From Nitrososphaerota archaeon (GTDB lineage: Archaea; Thermoproteota; Nitrososphaeria; Nitrososphaerales; Nitrosopumilaceae): DNA of 40,504 bases. Below, in pieces: positions 32,635 to 40,504 of the stretch. A model generated the notes under the pieces. The model saw only the letters and a list, made by a program, of their open reading frames with translations. It had not been told where the DNA came from and searched no databases. Each line of letters begins with the position of its first letter. The stretch's first letter is position 1. The stretch lies in the NCBI GenBank assembly GCA_005877305.1, contig VBPW01000016.1, positions 1 to 40,504 of the forward strand, in the 5' to 3' direction. The position numbers and the translations under genes are program-made.

Positions 32635-33900
32635 GTGCATTGGAAAGAAACTCTTCCTGATTGGTATATCAAAAAATACGGTCATCAACCCTGTGTTAAC
32701 ATTGGTACTGCTGGACACGTAGATCATGGAAAGACAACACTTATCCAAGCTCTTACTGGAATTTGGACTAGCGCACATAGTGAGGAACTAAAACGCGGAA
32801 TCACTATTCGTGTAGGTTATGCTGACGCTGCATTTTACAAGTGTAAAAACTGCCAATCTCCTTTAGGATCCTCAGTTACACCAAAATGTAATAATTGTGG
32901 AAAGGAAAGTGAACTAACCAGAGTGGTAAGTTTTGTTGATAGTCCGGGTCACGAAAGTTTAATGGCAAACATGCTTTCAGGTTCAGCATTAATTGATGGC
33001 GCTTTACTTGTAATAGCAGCTAATGAGAGAGTACCACAGCCACAAACTAAAGAGCACCTCCTTGCGTTACAAACACTTGGAATTCAACAAATCGTAATTG
33101 CACAAAACAAAGCAGATCTAGTATCTTATGAAGATGCATTAGCGAACCATGCTGATATTGTAAAATTTGTGAAAGGCACTAATGCTGTAAAAGCACCAAT
33201 AATACCAATCTCTGCACAATCAAAACTTAACATAGACGCATTGATAGATGCTATTGAATCATCAATCGAAACTCCAAAAAGAGACGAGTCAAAACCAACT
33301 GTTATGCATGTATTGCGTTCATTTGATGTTAACAAACCTGGTACTAAAATAAAAAGCATAAAAGGTGGTGTAATAGGCGGAAGTGTTACTCAAGGATTTT
33401 TCAAAGTGGGAGACGAAATTGAAATAAAACCCGGTCTTGCAAACGAGAAAAATAGCACCTATGAACCAATTATCACAGAGATCTCTTCTCTTGGAACAGG
33501 TGCAGGACTTGTAGACGAAGTAAAACCTGGAGGTTTAGTTGCTATAGGAACCAAACTTGACCCCTCAATGACACGAAGCGACTCACTTATTGGTTCTGTT
33601 ATTGGAAAGCCAGGTACTTTGCCAGAAAATTCTTCAACTGCAAAAATAGAGATTAACCTCTTTGATACAGCTGTCGGTTCAGTTGATGAAATAAAAGTTT
33701 CATCTGTTCAAGTAGGTGAATCGTTAAGACTTAGTGTAGGGACTGCACCAGTTCTTTCTAAAGTAACCAGTGTAAGAGGTGAAAGAGTAGACGTACAGTT
33801 CAAAAGACCAGTTTGTTTATTTGAAAAGGGAAGAGTAGCAATAAGTAGAAGAATTCAAGAAAGATGGAGACTAATTGGAGCAGGTGTAATAGTTGGTTGA
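32635..33900 (+). CDS. eif2g: Translation initiation factor aIF2 gamma
   Basis: The GTPase subunit delivers initiator tRNA to the small subunit. The 421 residues show P-loop GTAGHVDHGKTTL, switch I with GITIRVGYADA, a zinc knuckle (CKNCQSPLGSSVTPKCNNC), DSPGHE and NKADLV, then two beta-barrel domains ending RRIQERWRLIGAGVI. The start is GTG at 32635. The alpha subunit is at 37.9-38.7 kb. The stop overlaps the PIN gene's start by 8 bases. Confidence 0.97.
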   Translation: MHWKETLPDWYIKKYGHQPCVNIGTAGHVDHGKTTLIQALTGIWTSAHSEELKRGITIRVGYADAAFYKCKNCQSPLGSSVTPKCNNCGKESELTRVVSFVDSPGHESLMANMLSGSALIDGALLVIAANERVPQPQTKEHLLALQTLGIQQIVIAQNKADLVSYEDALANHADIVKFVKGTNAVKAPIIPISAQSKLNIDALIDAIESSIETPKRDESKPTVMHVLRSFDVNKPGTKIKSIKGGVIGGSVTQGFFKVGDEIEIKPGLANEKNSTYEPIITEISSLGTGAGLVDEVKPGGLVAIGTKLDPSMTRSDSLIGSVIGKPGTLPENSSTAKIEINLFDTAVGSVDEIKVSSVQVGESLRLSVGTAPVLSKVTSVRGERVDVQFKRPVCLFEKGRVAISRRIQERWRLIGAGVIVG

Positions 33901-34272
33901 AGTTGTCTGTGACACGAGTTTTTTGATGATTCTTGCATCAAAAAATATCAAAAATATTTCAAATCTTGATACAGAGATTGGAACAATTGAATTTACGGTT
34001 CCTGATATTGTTATTACTGAACTTGAAAGACTTTCACAAGATAAGAATCTTAAAAAAAAACTTTCGCTGTTAATGCACTAAAAATAATAAAAGATTTTAA
34101 AAAAATTCAAATCTCAGGAAGTAGTGTAGATGATGCATTAGTATCATATGTAAAGAAACATCACGGAATCATAGCCACAGTAGATACAGAATTAAAAAAA
34201 AGGATAAAAAACTTTGGCTCTGTTGTTTCTTTAGCAAACGACAGAATCGTTCTAGAACCTAGTAAGATTTAA
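33893..34272 (+). pseudogene. PIN-domain protein (Fcf1-like), frameshifted in an A9 run
   Basis: The first part reads VEVVCDTSFLMILASKN and IVITELERLSQDKNLKKK, a PIN nuclease N-terminus with its first Asp and Glu, then stops at 34081. Adding one A to the A9 run at 34052-34060 opens a frame reading AVNALKIIKDFKKIQISG, DDALVSYVKKHHGIIATVDT (later acidic residues of the site) and ending RIVLEPSKI at 34272. In many archaea a PIN protein implicated in rRNA processing follows aIF2 gamma. As given, the product would lack half the active site. A homopolymer error is the simplest cause. Confidence 0.8.
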
Positions 34273-34298
34273 CTTTAACAAAAATTATTGTATAAAAT

Positions 34299-34955
34299 AT
34301 GTTTGAATACAATGGAATTAAAATAAGATGGTATGGTCACGACACCTTTACACTAGAAAAATCAATTACTATATGTATAGATCCATACAAATTGTCAAGA
34401 TCTATTCGTGCAGATGTTGTGCTTATTTCACATAATCATTTTGATCATTTGAGCTTAGATGATTTAAAAAAAATCTCATCTAATAATACTATCATTATTG
34501 CAGCAAAAGAATGTATTGACCAACTTACTAAAATTCCTTTAAAAGAAAAAATAGGTCTGTCTCCAGGACAAGAAAAAATAATAAACGATATTAAAATTAA
34601 AGCAGTTCCTGCATACAATATCGATAAGATTAATCCTGATACGCACAAACCCTTTCATCCAAAAGAAGACAAAAAGATTGGTTTTGTTATAAGTATAGGA
34701 GAAACATCAATCTATCATACGGGAGATTCTGATCTTATCCCAGAAATGAATGACCTAAAACCGGACATTCTATTTGTCCCGGTAAGTGGAATTTACGTTA
34801 TGACTGCACAGGAAGCTGCAAGAGCTGTAGAAAAAATAAAGCCAAAAGTAGCAATTCCAATGCATTATGGTACTATAGTTGGTAGTGTAGATGATGCAAA
34901 AGAATTCAGAGACATGGTAAAGTCTTGTGAAGTACAAATTCTTACAAAAGAGTAA
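34299..34955 (+). CDS. Metallo-beta-lactamase-fold hydrolase (UlaG/UPF0173-like)
   Basis: 218 residues: IKIRWYGHDTFTLEKS, the metal motif SHNHFDHLS (HxHxDH), a second His pair in YHTGDSDLIPEM and AIPMHYGTIVGS near the end. This fits the UlaG-like, UPF0173 branch that includes poorly characterised hydrolases. The substrate is unknown. It stands alone between the PIN gene and AglB. Confidence 0.88.
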   Translation: MFEYNGIKIRWYGHDTFTLEKSITICIDPYKLSRSIRADVVLISHNHFDHLSLDDLKKISSNNTIIIAAKECIDQLTKIPLKEKIGLSPGQEKIINDIKIKAVPAYNIDKINPDTHKPFHPKEDKKIGFVISIGETSIYHTGDSDLIPEMNDLKPDILFVPVSGIYVMTAQEAARAVEKIKPKVAIPMHYGTIVGSVDDAKEFRDMVKSCEVQILTKE

Positions 34956-34983
34956 TAAGCAGAGTAAATTTCACCACTTTTAG

Positions 34984-37335
34984 TTGATTTCAAACCTTAA
35001 ATTATTTAGGATTGGAACTTTCGAGTTTCACCTTCATCACTTGTTAATTATTGGTGTTCTTGCAATTTCCTTTTCAATATCTGTCATGATTAGATCTCAA
35101 GGTGCTGATTATGGTTTTCAATTAAATGAATTTGATCCTTTCTTTAACTATAGGGCAACACAATACCTGTTAGCTCACGGTATAGATGCATATGTACATT
35201 GGCATGATGATATGAGTTGGTATCCAAGTGGAAGGGATGTTTTTGCAACATCACAAGTCCCATTACACTTTACAGCTGCTTTTTTGTATAAGGTCTTTGG
35301 TGCTGGTTCAAGTCTTTACAATTTTACAATAATATTTCCAGTTGTTTTTGGTTCATTTACAGCAATAATCATATTTGCACTTGTACGAGTTATTGGGGGT
35401 ACAACTGCAGGTCTTTTTGCTTCCCTCTTCTTTGCACTATCTCCCCCTATCATTGTTAGGGGTACCATTGGCTGGTTCAAGTCAGAACCACTAGGACTTT
35501 TTTATGGTCTGTTAGGTCTCTATTTATTTCTGAGTGGACTGAAATCACAGAACCGAAAAATTGCATTTGGGAAATTAATCGGTGGAGGACTGTTTTTAGC
35601 TATTGGTTTTGCTTCTTGGGGTGGTGTTGAATTCTTTCTCATGCCCTTGGCATTGTTTATCATTGTACTTCCATTTATCAGGAAAGATCACAAATTCCTT
35701 CTTTGGGCAGTACCTCTCTTTGTAGCTGTTACGTTAGCAGTTGCAGGTGGATTTGCAAGGCCAGGACTTAGCTTCGTCCTAGGTGTACGCGGTTTTGCTC
35801 TAATTGGACCAACAATATTTCTTGTAGCACTGATTTTTGTTCAGAAATATAGCAAAGAAGGCGTAAGATTGCGTAATGGCTTGGCAATTTTAGGCGGATC
35901 TATAATAGCTGGAGTTGCAATGATTTCTTCACATCTATTACATTTACCAAGCTTTCGTTATCTTAATGCAATAAATCCATTTCTCACATCAGAGGATCCA
36001 TTAGTTGATTCTGTTGCAGAACATGCAACTCCTACACTTACTCAAAACTTTACGTATTTTTCAATCCTCATGTTATTTGCTGGTTTAGGAATATGGCTTA
36101 TTTTTAGGAAAAAATGGGGAGATCATAATTCTTTACCAATAGGTATCAAAAATGAAATGACCGTTTTTGCATTGATTATCGGTATTATTGGTGCTTATTC
36201 TGGTGCAACTTTCGCAAGATTGGAGCTCTTGACCGCAACATCTGTTATCATACTTTCTTCAGTTGGGTTAGCTGTCGTAACATCTGAAATACTAAAAGGA
36301 CCTCAAGTAAAAACATCTGAAATACTAAAAAAAGGAACACAAAGAAAAACATCTGATAATTCAAAGAAGGGAACATTACAGAGTAAAACTATCGGTAGTA
36401 TAGGAATAATTGCAAAGGTATCATATGTGGTCATTATAGTTGCCCTACTTTTGGTACCGGCTATTTTTCCAGCAAATGCTAATTGGATCTCAATAACCAA
36501 ATCTCCGCCTACTATTCTTAATGGTGGATCTAACTATGCCATAGCAACAAATGATTGGCCAGAAACTTTGAACTGGATATATAAGAATACGCCAAAAGAT
36601 GCTGTTATTGCCTCATGGTGGGACTATGGTTATTGGATACAAACAATGGCTGGACGGACAACACTTGCTGATAATGCAACATTATCTACTTATGTAATTG
36701 CACAAATAGCAAAAATATTCCTCAGTTCGCCTGATGAGGCATGGAAGATGCTGCATGATTGGGGTGCTAACTATATTCTTGTGTATGTAGTAGGACAGGA
36801 ATTTGTTTCAAATGGACAAGAACTTTACGTACTGGGTGGTGGTGGAGATGAAAGCAAAAAACAGTGGTTTATGAGAATTGCAGGAGAAGACACGTCAAAG
36901 TTCCTACAGAGTGATGATTTTACTCCAAATGATAACTTTTGGCAAAATACGTTATTAGGAAAAATGTTTCCTTTCACAACAGTGACCTATTTTGATCCCA
37001 ATACCCATCTACAATCAGACAAATATCAAACAGGATACATCGCTGTTTATTCTAAAACCATAAAGTATCCAGCTGATGGTGATGGACCTTTGAAACTTGT
37101 TTATGCTTCTCCTAGCCTTAATAACACTAAAAATGGTATTGTTTCAGGAGTATTGTTGTATCAAGTCAATCCTAACTATTTATCACAATCTAATACCAAT
37201 CAAGAAACTAAACCTGAAGTAAAACCAACCAGCGTCAATCCTACTGGAGATGTAGGTGTTATTTCTACAAAATATGGAAATATTGCTAGCTTGCAAAATC
37301 TGGATTTTATGATGGAACAATATTCCATAGAATAA
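34984..37335 (+). CDS. aglB: Oligosaccharyltransferase AglB/STT3 running into a cyclophilin N-terminus
   Basis: The membrane enzyme transfers glycan from lipid carrier to Asn of secreted proteins. About 13 helices are followed by an outside domain; catalytic signs are NEFDPFFNYRATQYL in the first loop and the signature WWDYGYW near residue 548. A lysine-rich loop with tandem repeats lies near residues 433-465. After VLLYQVNPNY the frame continues into SVNPTGDVGVISTKYGNI, the start of a cyclophilin domain, then goes out of frame and stops at 37335. This looks like an STT3-cyclophilin fusion (natural or made by a deletion) with a later frame break. The start is TTG at 34984. Confidence 0.88.
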   Translation: MISNLKLFRIGTFEFHLHHLLIIGVLAISFSISVMIRSQGADYGFQLNEFDPFFNYRATQYLLAHGIDAYVHWHDDMSWYPSGRDVFATSQVPLHFTAAFLYKVFGAGSSLYNFTIIFPVVFGSFTAIIIFALVRVIGGTTAGLFASLFFALSPPIIVRGTIGWFKSEPLGLFYGLLGLYLFLSGLKSQNRKIAFGKLIGGGLFLAIGFASWGGVEFFLMPLALFIIVLPFIRKDHKFLLWAVPLFVAVTLAVAGGFARPGLSFVLGVRGFALIGPTIFLVALIFVQKYSKEGVRLRNGLAILGGSIIAGVAMISSHLLHLPSFRYLNAINPFLTSEDPLVDSVAEHATPTLTQNFTYFSILMLFAGLGIWLIFRKKWGDHNSLPIGIKNEMTVFALIIGIIGAYSGATFARLELLTATSVIILSSVGLAVVTSEILKGPQVKTSEILKKGTQRKTSDNSKKGTLQSKTIGSIGIIAKVSYVVIIVALLLVPAIFPANANWISITKSPPTILNGGSNYAIATNDWPETLNWIYKNTPKDAVIASWWDYGYWIQTMAGRTTLADNATLSTYVIAQIAKIFLSSPDEAWKMLHDWGANYILVYVVGQEFVSNGQELYVLGGGGDESKKQWFMRIAGEDTSKFLQSDDFTPNDNFWQNTLLGKMFPFTTVTYFDPNTHLQSDKYQTGYIAVYSKTIKYPADGDGPLKLVYASPSLNNTKNGIVSGVLLYQVNPNYLSQSNTNQETKPEVKPTSVNPTGDVGVISTKYGNIASLQNLDFMMEQYSIE
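36280..36384 (+). repeat. Imperfect tandem repeats in the aglB loop
   Basis: ACATCTGAAATACTAAAA occurs at 36280 and again at 36313 (33-base period), with a decayed third start ACATCTGATAAT at 36349. In protein: TSEILKGPQVK, TSEILKKGTQRK, TSDNSKKGTLQSK. The units keep the reading frame and enlarge a lysine-rich loop between membrane helices. Confidence 0.75.
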
Positions 37336-37742
37336 TGCCTGGTTTTGTAATTCAAGGCGGTGATCCAAATACGAAAAGTGGCTCACGTGATACATGGGGA
37401 ACAGGTGATGCAGGATATACGATTCCACCTGAATTTAGCAACCTTAAACACACAAAATACATGGTATCGATGGCTCGTGGATCTGACATTAATAGCGCAA
37501 GTTCTCAATTTTTCATAGTACTTGGTGATGCACCTTGGTTAGATGGCAAATATACAATATTTGGTGAAGTAATTTCTGGGCAAGACGTAGTTGATAAGAT
37601 AGCTTCAATTAAAACAGATTCCTCTACAAATCAACCATTAGACCCTAATGAAGCACGTATGGACAAAGTTGCTATACAATCCTCTGAGACACAATCTCCA
37701 ACAGCTACGAACACATCCTCAAGTGTTATAGGAATAAAATAA
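37290..37742 (+). pseudogene. Cyclophilin-type peptidyl-prolyl isomerase, 5' part frame-broken
   Basis: The frame opens at 37290 and reads LAKSGFYDGTIFHRIMPGFV, then IQGGDPNTKSGSRDTWG, YMVSMARGSDINSASSQFFI and GKYTIFGEVISGQDVVDKI, all cyclophilin core, ending at 37742. The first ATG is 37335. The matching N-terminal strand (VISTKYGNI) ends the upstream aglB frame, and about 20 residues expected between NI and LAKSG are missing. Cyclophilins speed proline isomerisation; context suggests an extracytoplasmic enzyme for secreted glycoproteins. As written the fold lacks its first strand and helix. The end is one base from the convergent Nop10 stop. Confidence 0.78.
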
Positions 37743-37743
37743 G

Positions 37744-37899
37744 TTACTTGTAACGATCAGAAATTCTATATCTTGCATATTTGTCATCCGGAGAATATTT
37801 TCCAGGATGAACTGTTACAGTTTTGTTACCACACTTTGGGCAATCATCTTTTAGAGTATATCGTTTACAAATGAGACATTTGCGCATCTGAAATCGCAT
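37744..37899 (-). CDS. nop10: H/ACA RNP protein Nop10 (51 aa)
   Basis: The short gene reads MRFQMRKCLICKRYTLKDDC, then PKCGNKTVTVHPGKYSPDD and ends RYRISDRYK. The zinc ribbon (CxxC at 8-11, CxxC at 20-23) followed by HPGKYSPDDKYARYR is the Nop10 signature. Nop10 works with Cbf5, Gar1 and L7Ae in guided pseudouridylation. It starts two bases after the aIF2 alpha stop, an arrangement typical of archaea. Confidence 0.94.
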   Translation of the reverse strand: MRFQMRKCLICKRYTLKDDCPKCGNKTVTVHPGKYSPDDKYARYRISDRYK

Positions 37900-37901
37900 A
37901 T

Positions 37902-38702
37902 TTATCCCTCACGTGTTTTCTTTGATTCTTCTCTAGTGAATTTGAAAGTATCCCCTTTCTTTTCTATGGTGGCCTGAATTTCTGAAATGATTGGTTTGAG
38001 TTCTTTTTCTGCCGTTTTGAAATTTTGAGCAGAAATTGTTAATCTATACTTTGGAGCTCCAATGTAGATTATTTCTACATTAACTGCTTTATTTTCAACT
38101 GCATCAAGAAGTGCTTTTTTTATAATTTCAACTCCATTAGGTTTGGTACATGTAAGCTCCAATACACCACGTATCTCTACATGAGGTACTTGGATCTTTG
38201 AACTGATTTCTTCTATTGTTTTTAGTACCTTGGTTGACAGATTAAAACCATCCAAAATACCGATTCCTTTTGATACTATTTCTGAAAAGGCATCATAAAC
38301 AGAATTAAATTTGTTTATTAGAACTTCTTCTATTTTTTCAACCTCTGATTGGGAAAGATCGGCTTTTGTTTTTAAACTATCAAGGAGGACCTTTTCTTTT
38401 TCTTTTCTTTTTAACTCGAGGAGCTTTTTCTTTTTCTGATCACTTGAAATTTGTTTTAATGATAAATCAATTTCAGATCTTGCTGTATTTACTCGTTTTA
38501 CTAAAAGTACTTTTTTTTCTCCAACCTTGAGAAACTTTTCTACATGTCTTATCCAACCAGTTGCAATTTCTGAAATATGTAAAAACCCTTGAATGTTATT
38601 GTATTCATCAAGAGTGACATATGCTCCCTGATCCATGATTTTGGTAATTGTGGCAACAATAATTTCGCCAACCTCTGGAAGTTCTTGAACAGCTGTAGTC
38701 AT
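37902..38702 (-). CDS. eif2a: Translation initiation factor aIF2 alpha
   Basis: 266 residues: an S1 OB-domain (PEVGEIIVATITKIMDQGAY, FLHISEIATGWIRHV), a helical middle (about 90-170) and a C-terminal alpha-beta domain (VEIRGVLELTCTKPNGVEII, VEIIYIGAPKYRLTI). It completes the trimeric initiation factor with the gamma subunit at 32.6 kb. Co-transcribed with nop10. Confidence 0.96.
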   Translation of the reverse strand: MTTAVQELPEVGEIIVATITKIMDQGAYVTLDEYNNIQGFLHISEIATGWIRHVEKFLKVGEKKVLLVKRVNTARSEIDLSLKQISSDQKKKKLLELKRKEKEKVLLDSLKTKADLSQSEVEKIEEVLINKFNSVYDAFSEIVSKGIGILDGFNLSTKVLKTIEEISSKIQVPHVEIRGVLELTCTKPNGVEIIKKALLDAVENKAVNVEIIYIGAPKYRLTISAQNFKTAEKELKPIISEIQATIEKKGDTFKFTREESKKTREG

Positions 38703-38741
38703 GGTTTTTCAAATTTTTATTACGTAATTTAATGTTGCTGG

Positions 38742-39275
38742 TTAGAAGTCCACACCTTTCTTGGCTTTAATTCCTGCTTTGAAGGGATGTTTTATTTCTC
38801 TCATTTCTGTAACAAGATCTGCAACTTCTATAATTTCATCTCTAGCATAATTTCCAGTAAGAACCAAATTCAATTTAGGTGGTTTAATTTTTATTAAATC
38901 TAAAATATCTTCTAATTTTACTAGATTTAGATTGATTGCATAGTTTATTTCATCAAGTATTATGATATCATATTTTTCTGATCGAATCTTTTCTTTTGCT
39001 ATGCGAAGAGCTTCATCAGCAATTTCTTTATGTGCTTCAATTGGACTTTTATCATCGATAATTCCAACAAAACCCCTTACTATAGCAGTTAATTCAAACT
39101 CTGGCTCTAGCCTCTTTGATGAAGTCATTTCGCCATAGTGCCAAGAGCCTTTGATGAATTGTATCATACAAATTTTGTAATTATATCCAACTGCTCGTAA
39201 AGCCATGCCAAGTGCAGCAGTCGTCTTGCCCTTTCCTTTACCTGTGTATACTATTACAAGTCCGTCTTTTCCCAT
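38742..39275 (-). CDS. cobO: Corrinoid adenosyltransferase
   Basis: The enzyme adds the 5'-deoxyadenosyl group to cobalamin. P-loop VYTGKGKGKTTAALGMALRA lies close to the N-terminus, followed by MIQFIKGSWHYGE, IILDEINYAINLNLV and LVLTGNYARDEIIEVADLVT, as in CobA/CobO/BtuR. The frame extends to an ATG at 39317, but ATG 39275 (MGKDGLVIVYTG) fits the family better and has an AT-rich element about 28 bases upstream. Its product is the cofactor of NrdJ in this window and of methylmalonyl-CoA mutase elsewhere. Confidence 0.92.
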   Translation of the reverse strand: MGKDGLVIVYTGKGKGKTTAALGMALRAVGYNYKICMIQFIKGSWHYGEMTSSKRLEPEFELTAIVRGFVGIIDDKSPIEAHKEIADEALRIAKEKIRSEKYDIIILDEINYAINLNLVKLEDILDLIKIKPPKLNLVLTGNYARDEIIEVADLVTEMREIKHPFKAGIKAKKGVDF

Positions 39276-39351
39276 CAATTTTTGGTTCCAAGTGTGAACT
39301 AAAAAGATTCGGATCAAAATAACCTATTATTTTGCAACAGAAAATGCGTAG

Positions 39352-39358
39352 TTTATAA
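39352..39358 (+). promoter_or_regulatory. TATA box for the geranylgeranyl reductase gene
   Basis: TTTATAA lies about 28 bases before the TTG at 39384, matching leaderless spacing and supporting that start. Confidence 0.5.
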
Positions 39359-39383
39359 TCATCAAAGAAAAATTGTTTCTTGT

Positions 39384-40504
39384 TTGACAAGAGAATATAA
39401 TTTTGATATTGTTATAGTAGGAGGTGGACCAGCTGGCCTTTCTGCAGCATGGTCAGCTGCAAAAAAAGGCATACGTGTAGCTGTACTTGAACGAGAAGAA
39501 GCAATCGGGCATTCAGTTCGAACAAGCGGTGTTACTTGGATTAAGGAAGCAAAATCTTTTGGGATTCCTTCTGATTGTTATAACCCTATTCGTAATTATT
39601 CATTTTATTCACCAAATAATCATATCACCATAACAAGTTCTGAGCCTCAAGCTGCAGTCTTGGATGTAAGAAGAACTTATCAGTTTCTTGCATATCAAGC
39701 AGCGAGTGCTGGTGCAGACATTTTTGTTAGAACCAATGTGATCGGCATACTTGAGGAGAATGGAAAGTTAGCAGGAGTCAAGGCTACATCCATAAAAGAT
39801 GATCTTGTTTTTCACTCAAAACTTGTAATAGACGCAAGCGGATTTTATTCTGTAATTGGAAAAAATACCGGTACTGTATCACAATGGAAAAGATTTGGTG
39901 TTGGTGCAGAGTTTGAAGCATATGTTGATACCATTGATCCCCAAACATGGTATCTTATGGTTGGACAACAATATTCTCCAGCTGGTTATGCTTGGATCTT
40001 TCCATTAGGAAAAAACAAGATAAGAATTGGTGTTGGTGTTGGAAAACCAGAATCACAAGTTGATCCCACTCAAAGATTGCTTGAGCTAATTGATAAAAAG
40101 CCAGGTCCGATAGGAAGCTTGGGAAGAATTGTTCCAATAGAATTTCATTATGGATTAATTCCAAATGAAGGACTAACCCATACCACCATAGCAGATAACC
40201 TCATACTTGTTGGCGATGCAGCTGGGCAGGCAAATCCGCTTGTCTTGGAAGGAATCAGATATGCAATAGAGTTTGGAAGAATAGCAGGTCAGGTAGGTGC
40301 AGAAGCAGTTCTAAAAAATGATACATCAAAGGAATCTCTAAAACCATACGAAGAAAATTGGAAAATGGCAATAGGATCTAAGATAAAAGCCGCAGTAAAA
40401 GTGCAAAGCAGATGGCTTGGTCTCTCAGATGAAGAATGGGACAAGGAAATTACAATAATCAAAGAGCTTTCTGCAGAAGAATTTTTGGATTTCGTAAAAG
40501 CTGA
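39384..40504 (+). CDS. Geranylgeranyl reductase family flavoprotein (3' end cut by window edge)
   Basis: An N-terminal FAD-binding fold (FDIVIVGGGPAGLSAAWSAA, then VLEREEAIG) is followed by RTSGVTW, the family motif YAWIFPLGKNKIRIGVGVG and NLILVGDAAGQANPLVLEGI with the second FAD contact. Archaeal members saturate the isoprenoid chains of membrane lipids. About 373 residues are visible and the end is missing. The start is TTG at 39384. It is divergent from cobO. Confidence 0.92.
   Translation, partial: MTREYNFDIVIVGGGPAGLSAAWSAAKKGIRVAVLEREEAIGHSVRTSGVTWIKEAKSFGIPSDCYNPIRNYSFYSPNNHITITSSEPQAAVLDVRRTYQFLAYQAASAGADIFVRTNVIGILEENGKLAGVKATSIKDDLVFHSKLVIDASGFYSVIGKNTGTVSQWKRFGVGAEFEAYVDTIDPQTWYLMVGQQYSPAGYAWIFPLGKNKIRIGVGVGKPESQVDPTQRLLELIDKKPGPIGSLGRIVPIEFHYGLIPNEGLTHTTIADNLILVGDAAGQANPLVLEGIRYAIEFGRIAGQVGAEAVLKNDTSKESLKPYEENWKMAIGSKIKAAVKVQSRWLGLSDEEWDKEITIIKELSAEEFLDFVKA

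Noticed and set aside
36280-36384. Repeats in aglB as a CRISPR-like or intergenic repeat
   Set aside because: Only three degenerate units, all in frame inside a coding gene, so they are a protein repeat.
1-40504. CRISPR array, transposon, integrase or prophage
   Set aside because: No regularly spaced repeats, terminal inverted repeats with transposase, or phage-type genes were found; both tRNA genes lack adjacent integrase or att-like duplications.

Overview
The window is about 40.5 kb of AT-rich, gene-dense archaeal DNA. Its gene content points to an ammonia-oxidizing member of the Nitrososphaerota (Thaumarchaeota), most likely the Nitrosopumilales group. Supporting signs are PEFG-type C-terminal sorting signals, CopC/CopD and plastocyanin-like copper proteins, archaeal information-processing genes (TFE, aIF2 alpha and gamma, Nop10, Nep1, NAC, S6e, S19e, PDCD5), class II ribonucleotide reductase with a corrinoid adenosyltransferase, and many starts 25-30 nt behind a TATA box, as in leaderless mRNAs. 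No amo gene, rRNA, CRISPR array, insertion sequence or integrase was seen.

Layout. 1-7.5 kb is an envelope/copper region: a CopC-CopD fusion (minus, cut by the window edge), a secreted protein whose predicted mature N-terminus is histidine, a CFI-box membrane protein, a plastocyanin-like PEFG protein, a secreted SpaA-like protein, and a PEFG protein split into two frames. 7.5-11.6 kb holds a rhomboid protease, a tautomerase, a broken nitrilase, a zinc-finger protein, a thiolase/DUF35 pair and a zinc ribbon. 11.6-16.6 kb is a deoxynucleotide module: an HTH / ATP-cone / NrdD-like protein with no catalytic cysteine or glycyl-radical motif, then class II reductase NrdJ preceded by inverted repeats and a short overlapping leader ORF. 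NrdJ's cysteine-rich tail lies in another frame.

16.6-22.9 kb carries a secreted barrel-like protein, tRNA-Gly(TCC), Nep1, RNase P component 4, S19e, PDCD5, a medium-chain dehydrogenase, a CitE-like lyase and an MscS channel. 23-27.4 kb is a riboflavin cluster (ribE, ribB, ribH, GTP cyclohydrolase III, an amidohydrolase, ArfC-type reductase) with a tandem palindromic operator candidate just upstream of the ribB TATA box. 27.4-30.7 kb is a minus-strand run phoU-like, hflX, trm56, tfe. 30.7-34.3 kb holds a PUA protein, NAC, tRNA-Gly(CCC), two small zinc ribbons, S6e, aIF2 gamma and a frameshifted PIN protein. 34.3-40.5 kb holds a metallo-hydrolase, AglB/STT3 running into a frame-broken cyclophilin, Nop10, aIF2 alpha, CobO and a geranylgeranyl reductase cut by the right edge.

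The most interesting points are (i) the apparently repurposed anaerobic-reductase fold as a candidate nucleotide-sensing regulator beside NrdJ, (ii) the riboflavin operator and the operonic amidohydrolase that could fill an unassigned step of archaeal riboflavin synthesis, and (iii) five or six genes with frame breaks or short internal losses. Since some of these genes should be essential, consensus or assembly error must be excluded before any biological reading of (iii).
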